From the NCBI GenBank assembly GCA_008501635.1, contig QQUJ01000012.1, forward strand, positions 28,612-92,611: a stretch of DNA of 64,000 nucleotides, in the 5' to 3' direction. The notes beneath the pieces are model-generated. The model was not told the origin of the DNA, made no database searches, and saw nothing but the letters and a program-made list of their open reading frames with translations. Shown one piece after another: positions 55,128 through 64,000 of the stretch. Within the stretch, counting starts at the first letter, position 1, and every line of letters begins with the position of its first letter. The translations under genes and the position numbers were made by a program. This stretch comes from Pseudomonadota bacterium. GTDB lineage: Bacteria > Pseudomonadota > Gammaproteobacteria > QQUJ01.

Positions 55128-56015
55128 ATGGACGCCTTCGGCTCGCTCCCCCAGGTCCTGTTCAGCGGCATCTCCGCGGGCGCGGTCTACGCGTTGATAG
55201 CGCTGGCGATGGTGACCATCTACCGCACCACCGAGGTGCTGAATTTCGCCCAGGGCGACATGGCGATGATGACCACCTTCGTCGCCCTGAGCCTGCTGGT
55301 CAGCAGCGGGCTGCCGTTCCTCGCTGCCATACTCCTGGCGCTGGCCTTCGCCGCCGGGCTCGGCGCCTTTGCCGAGTTCGCGTTTCTGCGCCGCGCCAAG
55401 GAACCCAGCGTGCTCGGCCTGATCATCATCACCCTCGGCATCGAGATGATCGTGTTCGGTTTCGCCTCCTGGAAATGGGGCGGGGAGCCGCGCAACATGC
55501 CGATCCCCTTGAGCCCCTACGACGGCATCGTCGCCGGCAACGTCATCATGAGTTACCTGGAACTGCTCACCATTGCCATCGCCACCGTGACCATCGCCAC
55601 GCTGTTTCTGTTTCTCAACCGTTCCAAGGCCGGGCTGGCGATGCGCGCCACGCAGCAGAACCGGGCGGTGGCGCGACTGATGGGTATCCGTGTGCGCCGT
55701 GTGGAGATGTTTGCCTGGGCGCTGGCGGCGGTGGTGGGCGGCATCGCCGGGCTGCTGGTCGGTCCGGCGACGACCGTCGAACCCTACATGATGTGGGATC
55801 CGATGATGAAGGGTTTTGCCGCCGCGGTGCTCGGCGGTATGACCTCGCTGCCCGGCGCCGCGCTCGGCGGGGCGATTATCGGCATCGTCGAGAACCTGTT
55901 CGGTTTCTACGTCTCGACGGCTTTCAAGTCCATCGTCCCATTCGCGGCTATTCTTTTGATGCTGGCCATCAAACCCTCGGGCCTGCTGGCCCGCCACTAT
56001 GTCAAAAAGGTGTGA
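55128..56015 (+). CDS. livH: Branched-chain amino acid-type ABC transporter permease LivH
   Basis: A 295-residue permease with about eight helices, starting with FSGISAGAVYALIALAMVTIY and VLNFAQGDMAMMTTFVAL, both LivH hallmarks. The coupling region AMRATQQNRAVARLMGIRVRRVEMFAW is present. Its ATG lies six bases after the livM stop and has no strong ribosome-binding site, so translation is probably coupled to livM. Order M-H is reversed relative to the E. coli HM order. Confidence 0.95.
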   Translation: MDAFGSLPQVLFSGISAGAVYALIALAMVTIYRTTEVLNFAQGDMAMMTTFVALSLLVSSGLPFLAAILLALAFAAGLGAFAEFAFLRRAKEPSVLGLIIITLGIEMIVFGFASWKWGGEPRNMPIPLSPYDGIVAGNVIMSYLELLTIAIATVTIATLFLFLNRSKAGLAMRATQQNRAVARLMGIRVRRVEMFAWALAAVVGGIAGLLVGPATTVEPYMMWDPMMKGFAAAVLGGMTSLPGAALGGAIIGIVENLFGFYVSTAFKSIVPFAAILLMLAIKPSGLLARHYVKKV

Positions 56016-56040
56016 TAACAATCTCTGGAGGAGGTCGATA

Positions 56041-57225
56041 ATGTTGAAAAAATTAGGGCAAATTACGGCGTTTGCGGCGGGTATTTTCGCCGTGGCCCAA
56101 GGACCGGCAACCGCTGCGGAGCTGACCGGTGTCACCGACACCGAGATCCACATCGGTCAGTGGGGGCCGCAGACCGGTCCCGCCGCGCCCTGGGGCTCGG
56201 TGGCCCGCGGTACCGGTATGCTGTTTCAGATGATCAACGAAGAAGGCGGCATCCATGGCCGCAAGATCGTCTATCACATGTTCGACGACCAATATAATCC
56301 GGCCAAAACCGTGGCGGGCGTGAAGGAGCTGGTCGAGAAGGAGCCGGGCATCTTCGGCTTCGCCTCGGGCGTCGGTACCTCACCCGGCCTGGCGGTCAAG
56401 GATTACCTGATGGAGCGCGGCATTCCGTGGGTGGGCCCGGCCGCCGGCTCGCTGCACTGGATCACCCCACCGCAAAAGTATCTCTTCTCGCTCTACCCGC
56501 TGTATGCAGACGAGGCCAAACTGCTGGTGCGCCATCTGGTGCAAAAGGAAGGCAAGAAGAACATCGCCATCCTCTACGCCAGCGATGAGTATGGCGAGAA
56601 CGGCCATCGCGGCGCCGTTGAGGAGATGACCAGACTGGGCATCAAACCGGCCATCGAAGTGCCGCTCAACCAGGCCGACCGTGATCTCAAGTCGCATGTA
56701 CTGAAGCTGAAGCAGAGCGGCGCCGACGCGGTGGTGATGTGGGTCAACCCGACGCACGCGGTGATCACCCTGAAGACCGCGGCTGCACTGCAGTTCGCAC
56801 CGCAATGGGCAACCAGTTCGACGCTCTCCGATGCTCCGCTGATGCACACCATCACCGGCGGGTTGTGGAAAAACATCATCTTCGCCAGCTTCAGTGAACT
56901 GCCGGATGCCGATACTCCCGCGATGAAGAAATACCGCGATGCGTTTGCCAAGTATGCCCAGCAGGGCGAGCGCTGGGGCGTGTTCTTCATGGCCGGAATC
57001 GGCTTTGTCGAGCCGATGGTCGAGGGCTTGCGCCGCGCCGGTCGCGACCTGACGCGCGAGAAGTTCGTCAGCGCGATGGAGTCGATCAAGGACTTCAAAG
57101 GTATACTTGGCAACATCTCCTTCGGCCCCGGCGAGCGCCAGGGACAGCGGGCGGTATTTTTGGCCAAGACCGATGATACCGGCGTCGGGGTGGTCCAGCT
57201 GACCCCCTGGACCGAACCGAAGTAA
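56041..57225 (+). CDS. livK: ABC transporter substrate-binding protein (LivK-type)
   Basis: A 394-residue periplasmic binding protein. A signal peptide ends near TAAELTGV. The mature part has the type I periplasmic-binding fold: TDTEIHIGQWGPQTGPAAPWG, then RKIVYHMFDDQYNPAKTV, GPAAGSLHW, IAILYASDEYGENGHRGAV and LKQSGADAVVMWVNP. No Cys lipobox is visible, so it is soluble. Ligand unknown; family members from similar operons bind aromatic or short organic acids. GGAGGAGG precedes the ATG. A palindromic repeat lies directly downstream. Confidence 0.94.
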   Translation: MLKKLGQITAFAAGIFAVAQGPATAAELTGVTDTEIHIGQWGPQTGPAAPWGSVARGTGMLFQMINEEGGIHGRKIVYHMFDDQYNPAKTVAGVKELVEKEPGIFGFASGVGTSPGLAVKDYLMERGIPWVGPAAGSLHWITPPQKYLFSLYPLYADEAKLLVRHLVQKEGKKNIAILYASDEYGENGHRGAVEEMTRLGIKPAIEVPLNQADRDLKSHVLKLKQSGADAVVMWVNPTHAVITLKTAAALQFAPQWATSSTLSDAPLMHTITGGLWKNIIFASFSELPDADTPAMKKYRDAFAKYAQQGERWGVFFMAGIGFVEPMVEGLRRAGRDLTREKFVSAMESIKDFKGILGNISFGPGERQGQRAVFLAKTDDTGVGVVQLTPWTEPK

Positions 57226-57467
57226 ACGGTGTCCTGTCCCATAAACACCCTCTCCCTCCGGGAGAGGGTGGGGGTGAGGGAATCCAAACGGCTTAAGAAA
57301 CCGGTTGATCCGCCCCCTCTTCCTGTCCTTCTCCCTGAGGGAGAAGGGACATTCAATCCGGCCTGAATCATGTCCGCGTACCTCACCGTCAGCAGGCGAC
57401 CGCACTCATTGCGGGTCACGTGGTTACGATACGCCGCTTATGGGACAACAGCGGAGGCCGGAAACTA
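57226..57467. repeat. Two CCCTCTCCC palindromes between livK and livG
   Basis: CACCCTCTCCC/GGGAGAGGGTG (57246-57270, perfect 11-bp stem, three-base loop) and GTCCTTCTCCCT/GGGAGAAGGGAC (57325-57350) lie in the 242-base spacer. They are likely to stabilise the livK message relative to the ATPase genes, as REP elements do in other binding-protein operons. Confidence 0.8.
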
Positions 57468-58247
57468 GTGTCCACCCTGTTGCAGATCGATGGGTTGGGG
57501 ATTTCGTTCGGTGGCGTCAAGGCCCTGCACAACGTCGGTCTGGGCCTTGACGCCGGCGAGATACTCGCATTGATCGGCCCCAACGGCGCGGGCAAAACCA
57601 CGGTCTTCAACTGCATCTCCGGGCTTTATCAGCCAAACCGGGGCCGCATCGTTCTCGACGGACGCGAGATCCAGGGACTACGCCCCCACAAGGTGGCAGG
57701 GCTCGGCATCGCTCGCACCTTCCAGAACATCGAACTGTTCAAGCACATGACCACGGTCGACAACCTGTTGCTGGGTCGTCATCTGCATATGCGTACCGGG
57801 GTGTTGTCGGGGATGGCGCTGCTCGGTGCAGCGACGCCTGCCGCCCGGGAAGAGCGGCGGCATCGTCAGCGTGTCGAGGAGATCATCGATTTTCTCGACC
57901 TGCAGGCGGTGCGCGGCGAACGCGTTGGCAACCTGCCCTACGGCGTGCAGAAGGTGGTGGAACTCGGCCGCGCGCTGGCGATGGAGCCGCGCGTGCTGCT
58001 GCTCGACGAACCGGCGGCGGGCATGAATCTGGAAGAGAAACAGGATCTGCGCATCTGGATCGAGGATATCAGCCAGCTGTTCGGCATTGCGGTGCTGCTG
58101 ATCGAGCACGACATGCAGTTCGTCGGCGACCTGGCGGACCGGGTGATCGCTCTCAACTACGGCGAGCGCATCGCCGAAGGCACACCCCCCGAGGTGCGTG
58201 CACATCCCGAAGTACTCAAGGCCTACCTCGGCGAAACAACGGCATGA
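57468..58247 (+). CDS. livG: ABC transporter ATP-binding protein LivG
   Basis: A 259-residue ATPase. Walker A GPNGAGKTTVFNC, Q-loop in ARTFQNIELF, a signature region LPYGVQKVVELGRAL (LivG variant of LSGGQ), Walker B VLLLDEPAAGMN and the switch His in LIEHDM are all present. The C-terminal GTPPEVRAHPEVLKAYLG is LivG-specific. A GTG start follows GGAGG by ten bases; an upstream in-frame start reads into the repeat region and is dropped. It overlaps livF by four bases. Confidence 0.95.
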   Translation: MSTLLQIDGLGISFGGVKALHNVGLGLDAGEILALIGPNGAGKTTVFNCISGLYQPNRGRIVLDGREIQGLRPHKVAGLGIARTFQNIELFKHMTTVDNLLLGRHLHMRTGVLSGMALLGAATPAAREERRHRQRVEEIIDFLDLQAVRGERVGNLPYGVQKVVELGRALAMEPRVLLLDEPAAGMNLEEKQDLRIWIEDISQLFGIAVLLIEHDMQFVGDLADRVIALNYGERIAEGTPPEVRAHPEVLKAYLGETTA

Positions 58248-59014
58248 GCGCATTCCTCACTCTCGCCAACGTCGACACCTATTACGGATTGATTCAGGCT
58301 CTGCGCGGGGCATCGCTGGAACTCGACGAAGGCGGCATCGTCGCGGTACTCGGCGCCAACGGAGCCGGGAAAACCACACTGTTGAAAACCATCATGGGGC
58401 TGCTCGACGATCAGCCGGACAAGGGCACCATCCTGTTCGACGGCGAGCCGATCCACCGCGCCCAGACCGAAGAGATCGCCCGGCGCGGCATCGCCTATGT
58501 CCCCGAGGGACGCGAGGTGTTTCACGAACTGACGGTGCTGGAGAATCTGCAGGCCGGCGCCTTCACCCGCCGCGATGAGATCACCACGGACCTCGACCGC
58601 ATGTTCGGCTACTTTCCGCGTCTACTGGAACGGCGCGATCAGTGGGCCGGGACGCTGTCCGGGGGTGAGCAGCAGATGCTGGCCATCGCCCGCGCCCTGA
58701 TGGGCAAACCCAGGCTGTTGATGCTCGACGAACCCTCGCTCGGTCTTTCGCCGCTGTTGGTCCAGGAGATCTTCGCCATTCTGCGCACCATCAACCAAGC
58801 CGGGGTAACCCTTTTTCTGGTGGAGCAGAACGCGCGCATGGCGTTATCGGTGGCCGACCGCGCCCTGGTGATGGAGCACGGGCGTTTCGTGCTCGACGGC
58901 AGCGCCGATGAGATCGCCAACGATCCCGACGTGCAGGAGTTCTACCTCGGTATTGCTGCGGAAGAATCCGTGAAAGGGTATCAGCGCTATCGGCGCAAAA
59001 AGCGCTGGCGTTAG
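58244..59014 (+). CDS. livF: ABC transporter ATP-binding protein LivF
   Basis: A 256-residue ATPase with Walker A GANGAGKTTLLKT, signature LSGGEQQMLAIARAL, Walker B LLMLDEPSLGLSPLL, switch His replaced by Gln-context LVEQNA as usual for LivF. ATGA overlap with livG couples translation. The C-terminus (GYQRYRRKKRWR) is unusually basic and about 20 residues longer than most LivF proteins. It ends the operon; 40 bases later the convergent MFS gene begins. Confidence 0.95.
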   Translation: MSAFLTLANVDTYYGLIQALRGASLELDEGGIVAVLGANGAGKTTLLKTIMGLLDDQPDKGTILFDGEPIHRAQTEEIARRGIAYVPEGREVFHELTVLENLQAGAFTRRDEITTDLDRMFGYFPRLLERRDQWAGTLSGGEQQMLAIARALMGKPRLLMLDEPSLGLSPLLVQEIFAILRTINQAGVTLFLVEQNARMALSVADRALVMEHGRFVLDGSADEIANDPDVQEFYLGIAAEESVKGYQRYRRKKRWR

Positions 59015-59054
59015 ATCCGTCCAGTACTGTCGCGCACCTTGCGTTCCAGCCTCG

Positions 59055-60257
59055 CTATATCCCGAGACCGCGTTCGACGCGCCGTAAGATCGCTATCAAC
59101 ACCATTCCCAGCGCACCGGAAATCACCAGCAACCACCAGGTGCCGGTCCACCCTCCGGCCAGACTCACGGCCAGCGCCATCAGCGGAGGCCCCGACAGGC
59201 TGCCCAGATTGGCGCCCTGCACGATGACGCCGTTGACGGTGCCCACCTGATCGGCGCGCGGCGCATGAAACGCGGACGACGCCAGCGTCGCCGCCGGCAG
59301 CAGGCCACCCGCGGCGGAGAAGAGAAACGCAGCCGGGACGATCCACCCTGGCGGTGTACCCGCCGAAAACACCACTGCTGCACACAGTGCCATCACCACC
59401 AGCGCAACCAACTGCAGCGTCCAGCGCGGAACGTGTCGATGCATCAACCACGCACCGCCCAGATTGCCAATCATGTTGGCGGCGACCGCGAGTGCGCCCA
59501 GCAGCGACGCGGTGGCTACCGCCATGCCTTGCGTCTCGATCAGCAGCGTCGGCAGCCAGGACAGCATGGCAAAGAATTGCAGCGCGTAGCAGCCGAAGAT
59601 CGCACCCAGTATCCACGGGCCCGGCAGCTTGATGACCGGAGCAATGTCGCGCCAGGTGCGCTGCCTGGCACCGTCGCTGACGACGGGCGGCGAGACCGAG
59701 CGCGTCGCCCACATGAACCAGGCCCAGATGGCCACCATCAGCAGCGCATTGGCCAACCAGAAGCCCCGCCAACCGACGGTATCGAGAAACAGCGGTGCGA
59801 GCACCATGGCCAGCGCCATCCCGCAAGGCATGTAGATACTCCAGATGCCCAGCGCCAGTCCGTAATCGCGCGGCCGCGCCGCCGAAACGATCAGGCGTGG
59901 ACTGGCGACGGCAATCGTCACCAATCCCAGGCCTGCCAGCGTGCGTGCCAGCAGAAGGCTGATCGCACCTTCGGCAAAACTGCCCGCGAACGCGCCGAGC
60001 GCGAGCAACAGCAGCCCGGCCGAGACCACCCGCCGCGCCCCGGTGTGATCGGTGATCAAGCCACTGGCTATGGCCAACGTCGCGCCGGTGAGATTGAAGA
60101 TCGACGCGATCCAGCCGGCGGCCACCAGACCGATATCGAGACTCTCGCGTATCGCGGGTATGGCCGGCGGCACCTTGCCCACCTGCAGACCCGCGGCGAT
60201 ACCCGCGGCCGTGGCGGCAAAAACGATGGACCAGCGCGTCCGTTCGTTGGAAATCAA
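59055..60257 (-). CDS. Major facilitator superfamily transporter (CynX/NimT-like)
   Basis: A 400-residue protein with 12 predicted helices in two halves. GLITDHTGARRVVSAGLLLLALG is the MFS motif A region, between helices 2 and 3. The general sequence is like the CynX/NimT group of cyanate or nitroimidazole-related transporters. The start is a TTG placed five bases after GAGGAG; the longer frame has no ribosome-binding site. Substrate unknown; it is convergent with livF. Confidence 0.88.
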   Translation of the reverse strand: MISNERTRWSIVFAATAAGIAAGLQVGKVPPAIPAIRESLDIGLVAAGWIASIFNLTGATLAIASGLITDHTGARRVVSAGLLLLALGAFAGSFAEGAISLLLARTLAGLGLVTIAVASPRLIVSAARPRDYGLALGIWSIYMPCGMALAMVLAPLFLDTVGWRGFWLANALLMVAIWAWFMWATRSVSPPVVSDGARQRTWRDIAPVIKLPGPWILGAIFGCYALQFFAMLSWLPTLLIETQGMAVATASLLGALAVAANMIGNLGGAWLMHRHVPRWTLQLVALVVMALCAAVVFSAGTPPGWIVPAAFLFSAAGGLLPAATLASSAFHAPRADQVGTVNGVIVQGANLGSLSGPPLMALAVSLAGGWTGTWWLLVISGALGMVLIAILRRVERGLGI

Positions 60258-60682
60258 ACTTTTCTCCTCGGTGAGGCGGGGATGATGCCACACCGGGGTA
60301 AACGATGGCGAGGCGATTCAGTCGCGTATCCGGAAAACCGCTCAGGTTGCGCGAAAAGGGGTCCGAAAAGGGTTCAGTACCCAAATTTTCTGGTTGATCG
60401 CGGTCGTCCGCGCCGCGGGTGCCCTACATGGCATCGAAGTGTGTTTTCGATTTGTTCCCGGAATCGATCATTGCCCAGGGGCGTACCCGTCTGTACCGCA
60501 CAGCGAATCTGGTGCACCTGCTCTGCCTCAACCACCGATCGGAACAATTCCAGGCAGGTTCGCCCTCTCTCCTCATACATACACCCTAACGACCGGTATA
60601 CCGAATGTTGTGTCAGTATACCTCCGCCGAGGCCTGTTTCATTCAGCGAACATTTAGGGGTAATTACTCCTTTTTCCTTTTT
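60258..60682. other. Intergenic region without recognisable gene
   Basis: This 425-base region upstream of the MFS gene and downstream of the sugar dehydrogenase has short ORFs only, none with a ribosome-binding site or coding bias. No palindromic repeat of the window's families is present. Confidence 0.5.
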
Positions 60683-61921
60683 CTATTCCGAACTCGTAAC
60701 CAGCCGATAGATGGCGCCGTTATGGCCAAAATCTACAAAATACAGTTCGCCCTGGTTGTCCTGCGCAAAGGTGACAATGAGTGAATCGGTATCGAACAGT
60801 TCACTATTTTCCGGGCTGCCCGAGTATGGTTCTTTCAGAACCCAGATCTTGCCAAACACGAAATCAGCATAAACATAACTTCCGTACAGTTCGGGCACTT
60901 TATTGCCTCGATAGACGAAACCACCAGTAACCGAGGCAGCCATCCCGTCGCTGCTGGAAGCCGAAGGCATATGTTTGTAATCGTGTACAGGCTTTATGAA
61001 TTTCTTCGCCGGCTCACAAGCGCTTAACCGATACTCTGCATTCCCTTCATAGCAATTCCAGCCGTAATTCCCCCCCTTCTCCACCAGATCGATCTCCTCC
61101 CGCTCACCCTGCCCGACATCGCCTACCCACAAGTGACCGGTTTTCTTGTCAAAACTCCAACGCCAGGGATTTCGGAAACCCCAGGCATAGATCTCCGGGC
61201 ACCCCTCGCCGGTAACGCAATCAGCACTACTGGCAAACGGATTGCCCGCGGGAATACGATACCTTTTCTGCGCACTCGCCTGCTGGTCGAATTCGGATAC
61301 GTCAATTCGCAGCATGGTTCCCAGCAGAGTCGATGTATTTTGTCCATTTCTGTCCGGGTCTCCCCAACTGCCGCCATCGCCGTATCCCGCATACAGGTAA
61401 CCGTCAGGCCCGAAGTCGATCTGCCCACCGTTATGATTGTTGTGGGGTTGATCAATGGACAGCAACACTAACTCTGAGTCGGGCAGCAATGCGCTGTTCT
61501 CGGCATTGGCGATAAAGCGTGAGATCCTCGACACCAGTTGCCTGCTGTTATCCCTCTCTGGCGCATCACTGGTGGTGTAGGACAGGTACACATAACGATT
61601 TGTGGAGAATGCCGGGTCAAAGGCCATGCCCAGCAGCCCGCCCTCGAACGACTCATCGACCCTGTCTTTGCTGATATCCAGATACAGTGACTTCTCTCGA
61701 ACACCCTGGCGATTCTCAAACGCGTAGATTCTTCCGGATTTTTCCAGCATATAGAATTTGCTGTCGTCGCCTGCTCGCTGCAGCAACAACGTCGGCGCTG
61801 CAAAACTGAGTGCCGGGAAGACGCGTTGATAACCCACCCTGTCCAGTGAATCGTGCGCTGATATCAGCGTTGGAAAAGTGATGGTAAATAGACCGAGGGA
61901 CAATACCGATCGCAAGAACAT
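60683..61921 (-). CDS. PQQ-dependent sugar dehydrogenase family protein
   Basis: A 412-residue secreted beta-propeller of the soluble glucose dehydrogenase/aldose sugar dehydrogenase family. A signal peptide (LSLGLFTITFPTLISA) precedes the domain. Family motifs are HNGGQIDFGPDGYLYAGYGDGG, the cluster SWGDPDRNGQNTSTLLGTMLRID, YAWGFRNPWRWSFD, LWVGDVGQGEREEIDLV and GNYGWNCYEG. Close relatives oxidise aldoses with PQQ and calcium; whether PQQ is made here is unknown. Its base composition is more AT-rich than its neighbours, which may indicate transfer. Confidence 0.9.
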   Translation of the reverse strand: MFLRSVLSLGLFTITFPTLISAHDSLDRVGYQRVFPALSFAAPTLLLQRAGDDSKFYMLEKSGRIYAFENRQGVREKSLYLDISKDRVDESFEGGLLGMAFDPAFSTNRYVYLSYTTSDAPERDNSRQLVSRISRFIANAENSALLPDSELVLLSIDQPHNNHNGGQIDFGPDGYLYAGYGDGGSWGDPDRNGQNTSTLLGTMLRIDVSEFDQQASAQKRYRIPAGNPFASSADCVTGEGCPEIYAWGFRNPWRWSFDKKTGHLWVGDVGQGEREEIDLVEKGGNYGWNCYEGNAEYRLSACEPAKKFIKPVHDYKHMPSASSSDGMAASVTGGFVYRGNKVPELYGSYVYADFVFGKIWVLKEPYSGSPENSELFDTDSLIVTFAQDNQGELYFVDFGHNGAIYRLVTSSE

Positions 61922-62134
61922 GAAAAACCCGTCTCAGAGAACAATTGCCCCTAATATACCCCACCGCTAACCCACTTGTGCCCGGCCTCGACTCTACGGC
62001 GCACAGACAACCCGGTACGCCGGCTTCGAGTGAAAAGGTGCTTGTAAAAAAGGGATCAGTACTCTCAATCCCACTTCTGGACTGGTTCCCCGCTTTCGCG
62101 GGGATGACGACCAAAGTTCAGATTGGAGGGCGTC

Positions 62135-63634
62135 CTACTTCATCGTCGGCATCACGAACTCCGCACCCAACCGTTCTCCCGCCGGCCAACGAGTGGTGAT
62201 GGTTTTCATCCTGGTGTAGAAACGCACGCCTTCCGGGCCGTGGATGTGATGGTCGCCGAACAATGACGCCTTCCAGCCGCCGAAGCTGTGGAAGGCCATG
62301 GGCACGGGGATGGGGACGTTGACACCGACCATGCCGACGTGGATGGCGTGGGAGAAGGCACGCGCTGTGCCGCCGTCACGGGTGAAGATGGCGACGCCGT
62401 TGCCGTATTCGTGCGCGTTGATGAGTTGCACCGCCGATTGAAAATCGGGTGCGCGCACGATGCAGAGTACCGGACCGAAAATCTCCTCATGATGAATGCG
62501 CATAGTGGGTTGGACATGATCGAACAACGTCGGACCGACGAAGAAGCCGCTTTCGTGGCCGGAGACACTCAGACCGCGGCCATCCGCAACCAGGGTCGCG
62601 CCCTCCTCCACACCGAGATCGATGTAGCCGGTGACACGCTCCCAGTGCGCGCGTGTGACCAGCGGTCCCATTTCCGATTCCGGATCGGTACCGGGACCCA
62701 CCTTGAGGGTTGCGATGCGCTGTGCCAGTTTGTCGACGAGCGCATCGCCCACCTCGCCCACCGCGACGGCCACCGAGATCGCCATGCAGCGCTCGCCCGC
62801 CGAACCGTAGGCCGAACCCATCAGCGCATCGGCCGCCTGATCGAGATCGGCATCGGGCATCACTACCAGATGGTTTTTTGCGCCGCCCAGCGCCTGCACG
62901 CGTTTGCCGTTGGCACAACCCGTCGTATAGATGTGGCGCGCCACCGGCGTCGAGCCAACGAAGCTGACGGCGGCTACATCAGGGTGCGCCAACAGCGCAT
63001 CGACCGCCTCCTTGTCGCCGTGCACAACGTTGAAGACACCGTCGGGCAGCCCCGCCTCGCGCAGCCAGTCGGCGACCAGCAGCGAGGCGGAGGGATCGCG
63101 CTCCGATGGCTTCAGCACGAAGGTGTTGCCGCAGGCGAGCGCCACCGGGTACATCCACATGGGGACCATGGCGGGGAAGTTGAACGGGGTGATTCCGGCG
63201 ACGACGCCCAGGGGTTGGCGGAAGGCGTGGCTGTCGATCTCGCGGCCGACGTCTTCGGTGAATTCGCCTTTTAACAACTGCGGCGCTCCGCAGGCGAATT
63301 CGACCACTTCGATTCCACGGGTCACTTCGCCAACGGCATCGCTGAACACTTTGCCGTGTTCGTTGGTTATGACGCGTGCCAGCTCGTCGCGGCGTTCGTC
63401 CAGGATCTGCTTGAAGCGAAACAGTACACGGGCGCGGTTGAGGGGTGTGGTCGCCGCCCACGCCGGGAAGGCCTGCCTGGCTGCGGTTACTGCCTGTTCG
63501 ACCTCTTGCGCGGAATCGAGCGGTACGCGACCGCTAATCTCACCGCTCGCGGGGTTGAAGACATCGCCCCAGCGGCGGTGTTCGCCATCTATACGTCGGC
63601 CGTTGATGTAGTGGAGGATGGTTGGAATGGTCAT
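62135..63634 (-). CDS. mmsA: CoA-acylating methylmalonate-semialdehyde dehydrogenase
   Basis: MmsA/IolA oxidises malonate or methylmalonate semialdehyde to acetyl- or propionyl-CoA in valine, beta-alanine or inositol breakdown. The 499-residue protein has the ALDH fold: [20 protein letters not shown], the cofactor site [32 protein letters not shown] and the catalytic Cys in [17 protein letters not shown]. The closing [19 protein letters not shown] is specific for this subfamily. It stands alone beside repeat and insertion-sequence DNA. Confidence 0.95.
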   Translation of the reverse strand: MTIPTILHYINGRRIDGEHRRWGDVFNPASGEISGRVPLDSAQEVEQAVTAARQAFPAWAATTPLNRARVLFRFKQILDERRDELARVITNEHGKVFSDAVGEVTRGIEVVEFACGAPQLLKGEFTEDVGREIDSHAFRQPLGVVAGITPFNFPAMVPMWMYPVALACGNTFVLKPSERDPSASLLVADWLREAGLPDGVFNVVHGDKEAVDALLAHPDVAAVSFVGSTPVARHIYTTGCANGKRVQALGGAKNHLVVMPDADLDQAADALMGSAYGSAGERCMAISVAVAVGEVGDALVDKLAQRIATLKVGPGTDPESEMGPLVTRAHWERVTGYIDLGVEEGATLVADGRGLSVSGHESGFFVGPTLFDHVQPTMRIHHEEIFGPVLCIVRAPDFQSAVQLINAHEYGNGVAIFTRDGGTARAFSHAIHVGMVGVNVPIPVPMAFHSFGGWKASLFGDHHIHGPEGVRFYTRMKTITTRWPAGERLGAEFVMPTMK

Positions 63635-63723
63635 GGTCGGCTCTGTCTGCATGTTGTCGTCTGAGGTTCGCGCTCGCCCCGATGCTCCCGCCAGAGGTGT
63701 GCTTACCTAAGGGAAGCCCCCCT

Positions 63724-63795
63724 GTAGGAGCGGCTTCAGCCGCGAAAGACGTGGTGCCGATCCGTACCGCCGTTCGCGAATGATTTCGCTCCTAC
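63724..63795. repeat. GTAGGAGCGG palindromic repeat
   Basis: GTAGGAGCGGCTTCAGCCGCG and CGCGAATGATTTCGCTCCTAC form the arms of this 72-base copy upstream of mmsA. A CCCTCGCCCCTGAGGGAGAG palindrome of the other family follows near 63850. Confidence 0.85.
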
Positions 63796-63867
63796 AGATG
63801 GTCTGGTCGCAAGGTAAGCGCAATTTGTCCACTGGATTCCTCTGTTTCGCCCCCTCGCCCCTGAGGG

Positions 63868-64000
63868 AGAGGAGGGTACAGACCGGTAACATGGTTTACA
63901 GAATAGACCGGGCACAAGGTTTACAGGGTAGATTGCGTTGGCAAGGAGGACTTGCCGATGCCCTGGAAAGAGACCTGTGCGATGGATCAACGAGTTCAGT
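63868..64000 (+). mobile_element. Left end of an IS481-like insertion sequence
   Basis: The sequence after 63868 contains two direct repeats beginning GGTTTACAG (63893 and 63919, 26 bases apart), typical of transposase-binding ends, followed by the transposase start. The exact terminus and the right end are not visible; the left boundary is approximate. Confidence 0.7.
63958..64000 (+). CDS. IS481-family transposase, first codons only
   Basis: An ATG preceded by AAGGAGGA seven bases upstream opens the frame MPWKETCAMDQRVQ, which is the characteristic N-terminus of a well-known group of IS481-type DDE transposases. Only 14 codons lie in the window, so integrity cannot be judged. Confidence 0.8.
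   Translation, partial: MPWKETCAMDQRVQ

Noticed and set aside
54360..56153. 597-codon minus-strand ORF across livM and livH
   Set aside because: It spans two well-defined permease genes in antisense and encodes a Gln/Asp/His-rich sequence without domain features.
59265..60710. 481-codon plus-strand ORF opposite the MFS gene
   Set aside because: Antisense shadow; Arg/Gln-rich translation with no family similarity.

Overview
The window comes from a GC-rich gammaproteobacterium, most likely a sulfur-oxidising Chromatiales-type organism. The evidence is the gene order nrdR-ribD-ribE-ribB-ribH-nusB-thiL-pgpA next to glyA, a cytoplasmic sulfite dehydrogenase (SoeABC-type) operon, remnants of an octaheme tetrathionate reductase system, a cd1-type cytochrome, a PEP-CTERM protein and several families of short palindromic repeats. 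No plasmid or phage backbone and no rRNA or tRNA was recognised. The assignment is inference from gene content; no database search was possible.

Layout. 1-4151 (minus) is a defence-flavoured edge: the first 376 codons of a CRISPR Cas3 nuclease-helicase running off the left end, a small ORF directly upstream of it, a PRiA4/SEC-C protein and a WYL-domain regulator. 4217-11737 (minus) is housekeeping: pgpA, thiL, nusB, the riboflavin genes, nrdR, glyA. 11901-18662 has a histone-deacetylase-fold hydrolase, a V4R-like protein, a Gly-rich membrane protein, a CDF cation transporter, a Ycf46-like AAA ATPase, a DMT transporter and an alpha/beta hydrolase. 19129-26412 (plus) has a secreted protein with a phospholipase-A2-like motif, an SseB-family protein, a hydrolase, a bactofilin, a methyltransferase-like protein, LapA and RecQ.

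26513-32704 (minus) holds soeC-soeB-soeA, with repeat clusters between the cistrons, and a PEP-CTERM protein. 33367-37435 (plus) is a Cpx-like unit (Spy-type chaperone, cytochrome b561, response regulator, histidine kinase, ankyrin protein) preceded by a good match to a CpxR box. 37511-40676 groups a nitroreductase, a DUF1127 protein, a MocR-type regulator beside a perfect inverted repeat, and a DUF4863 protein related to 4-hydroxylaminobenzoate lyase. Next come an OmpA/DUF4892 protein and pyruvate kinase. 43546-46227 carries the cd1-type cytochrome, a chimeric pseudogene made from an octaheme tetrathionate reductase start and a cytochrome b end, and a 267-bp MITE-like element.

46239-51894 has MaoC, LysE, SDR, FmdE-like, DUF4126 and basic secreted proteins, a ParA-type ATPase with an apparent frameshift and a [2Fe-2S] ferredoxin. 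52005-59014 has an acyl-CoA ligase divergent from a complete livMHKGF importer, possibly handling an organic acid that is taken up and then activated. 59055-63634 has an MFS transporter, a PQQ-type sugar dehydrogenase and methylmalonate-semialdehyde dehydrogenase. The right edge enters an IS481-like transposase.

The most notable points are the Cas3 neighbourhood, the deletion-derived respiratory chimera beside a solitary cd1 cytochrome, the MITE with its solo ends elsewhere in the window, the CpxR-like site upstream of a Spy/two-component unit, the putative nitroaromatic cluster, and a palindromic repeat captured as coding sequence in the acyl-CoA ligase.
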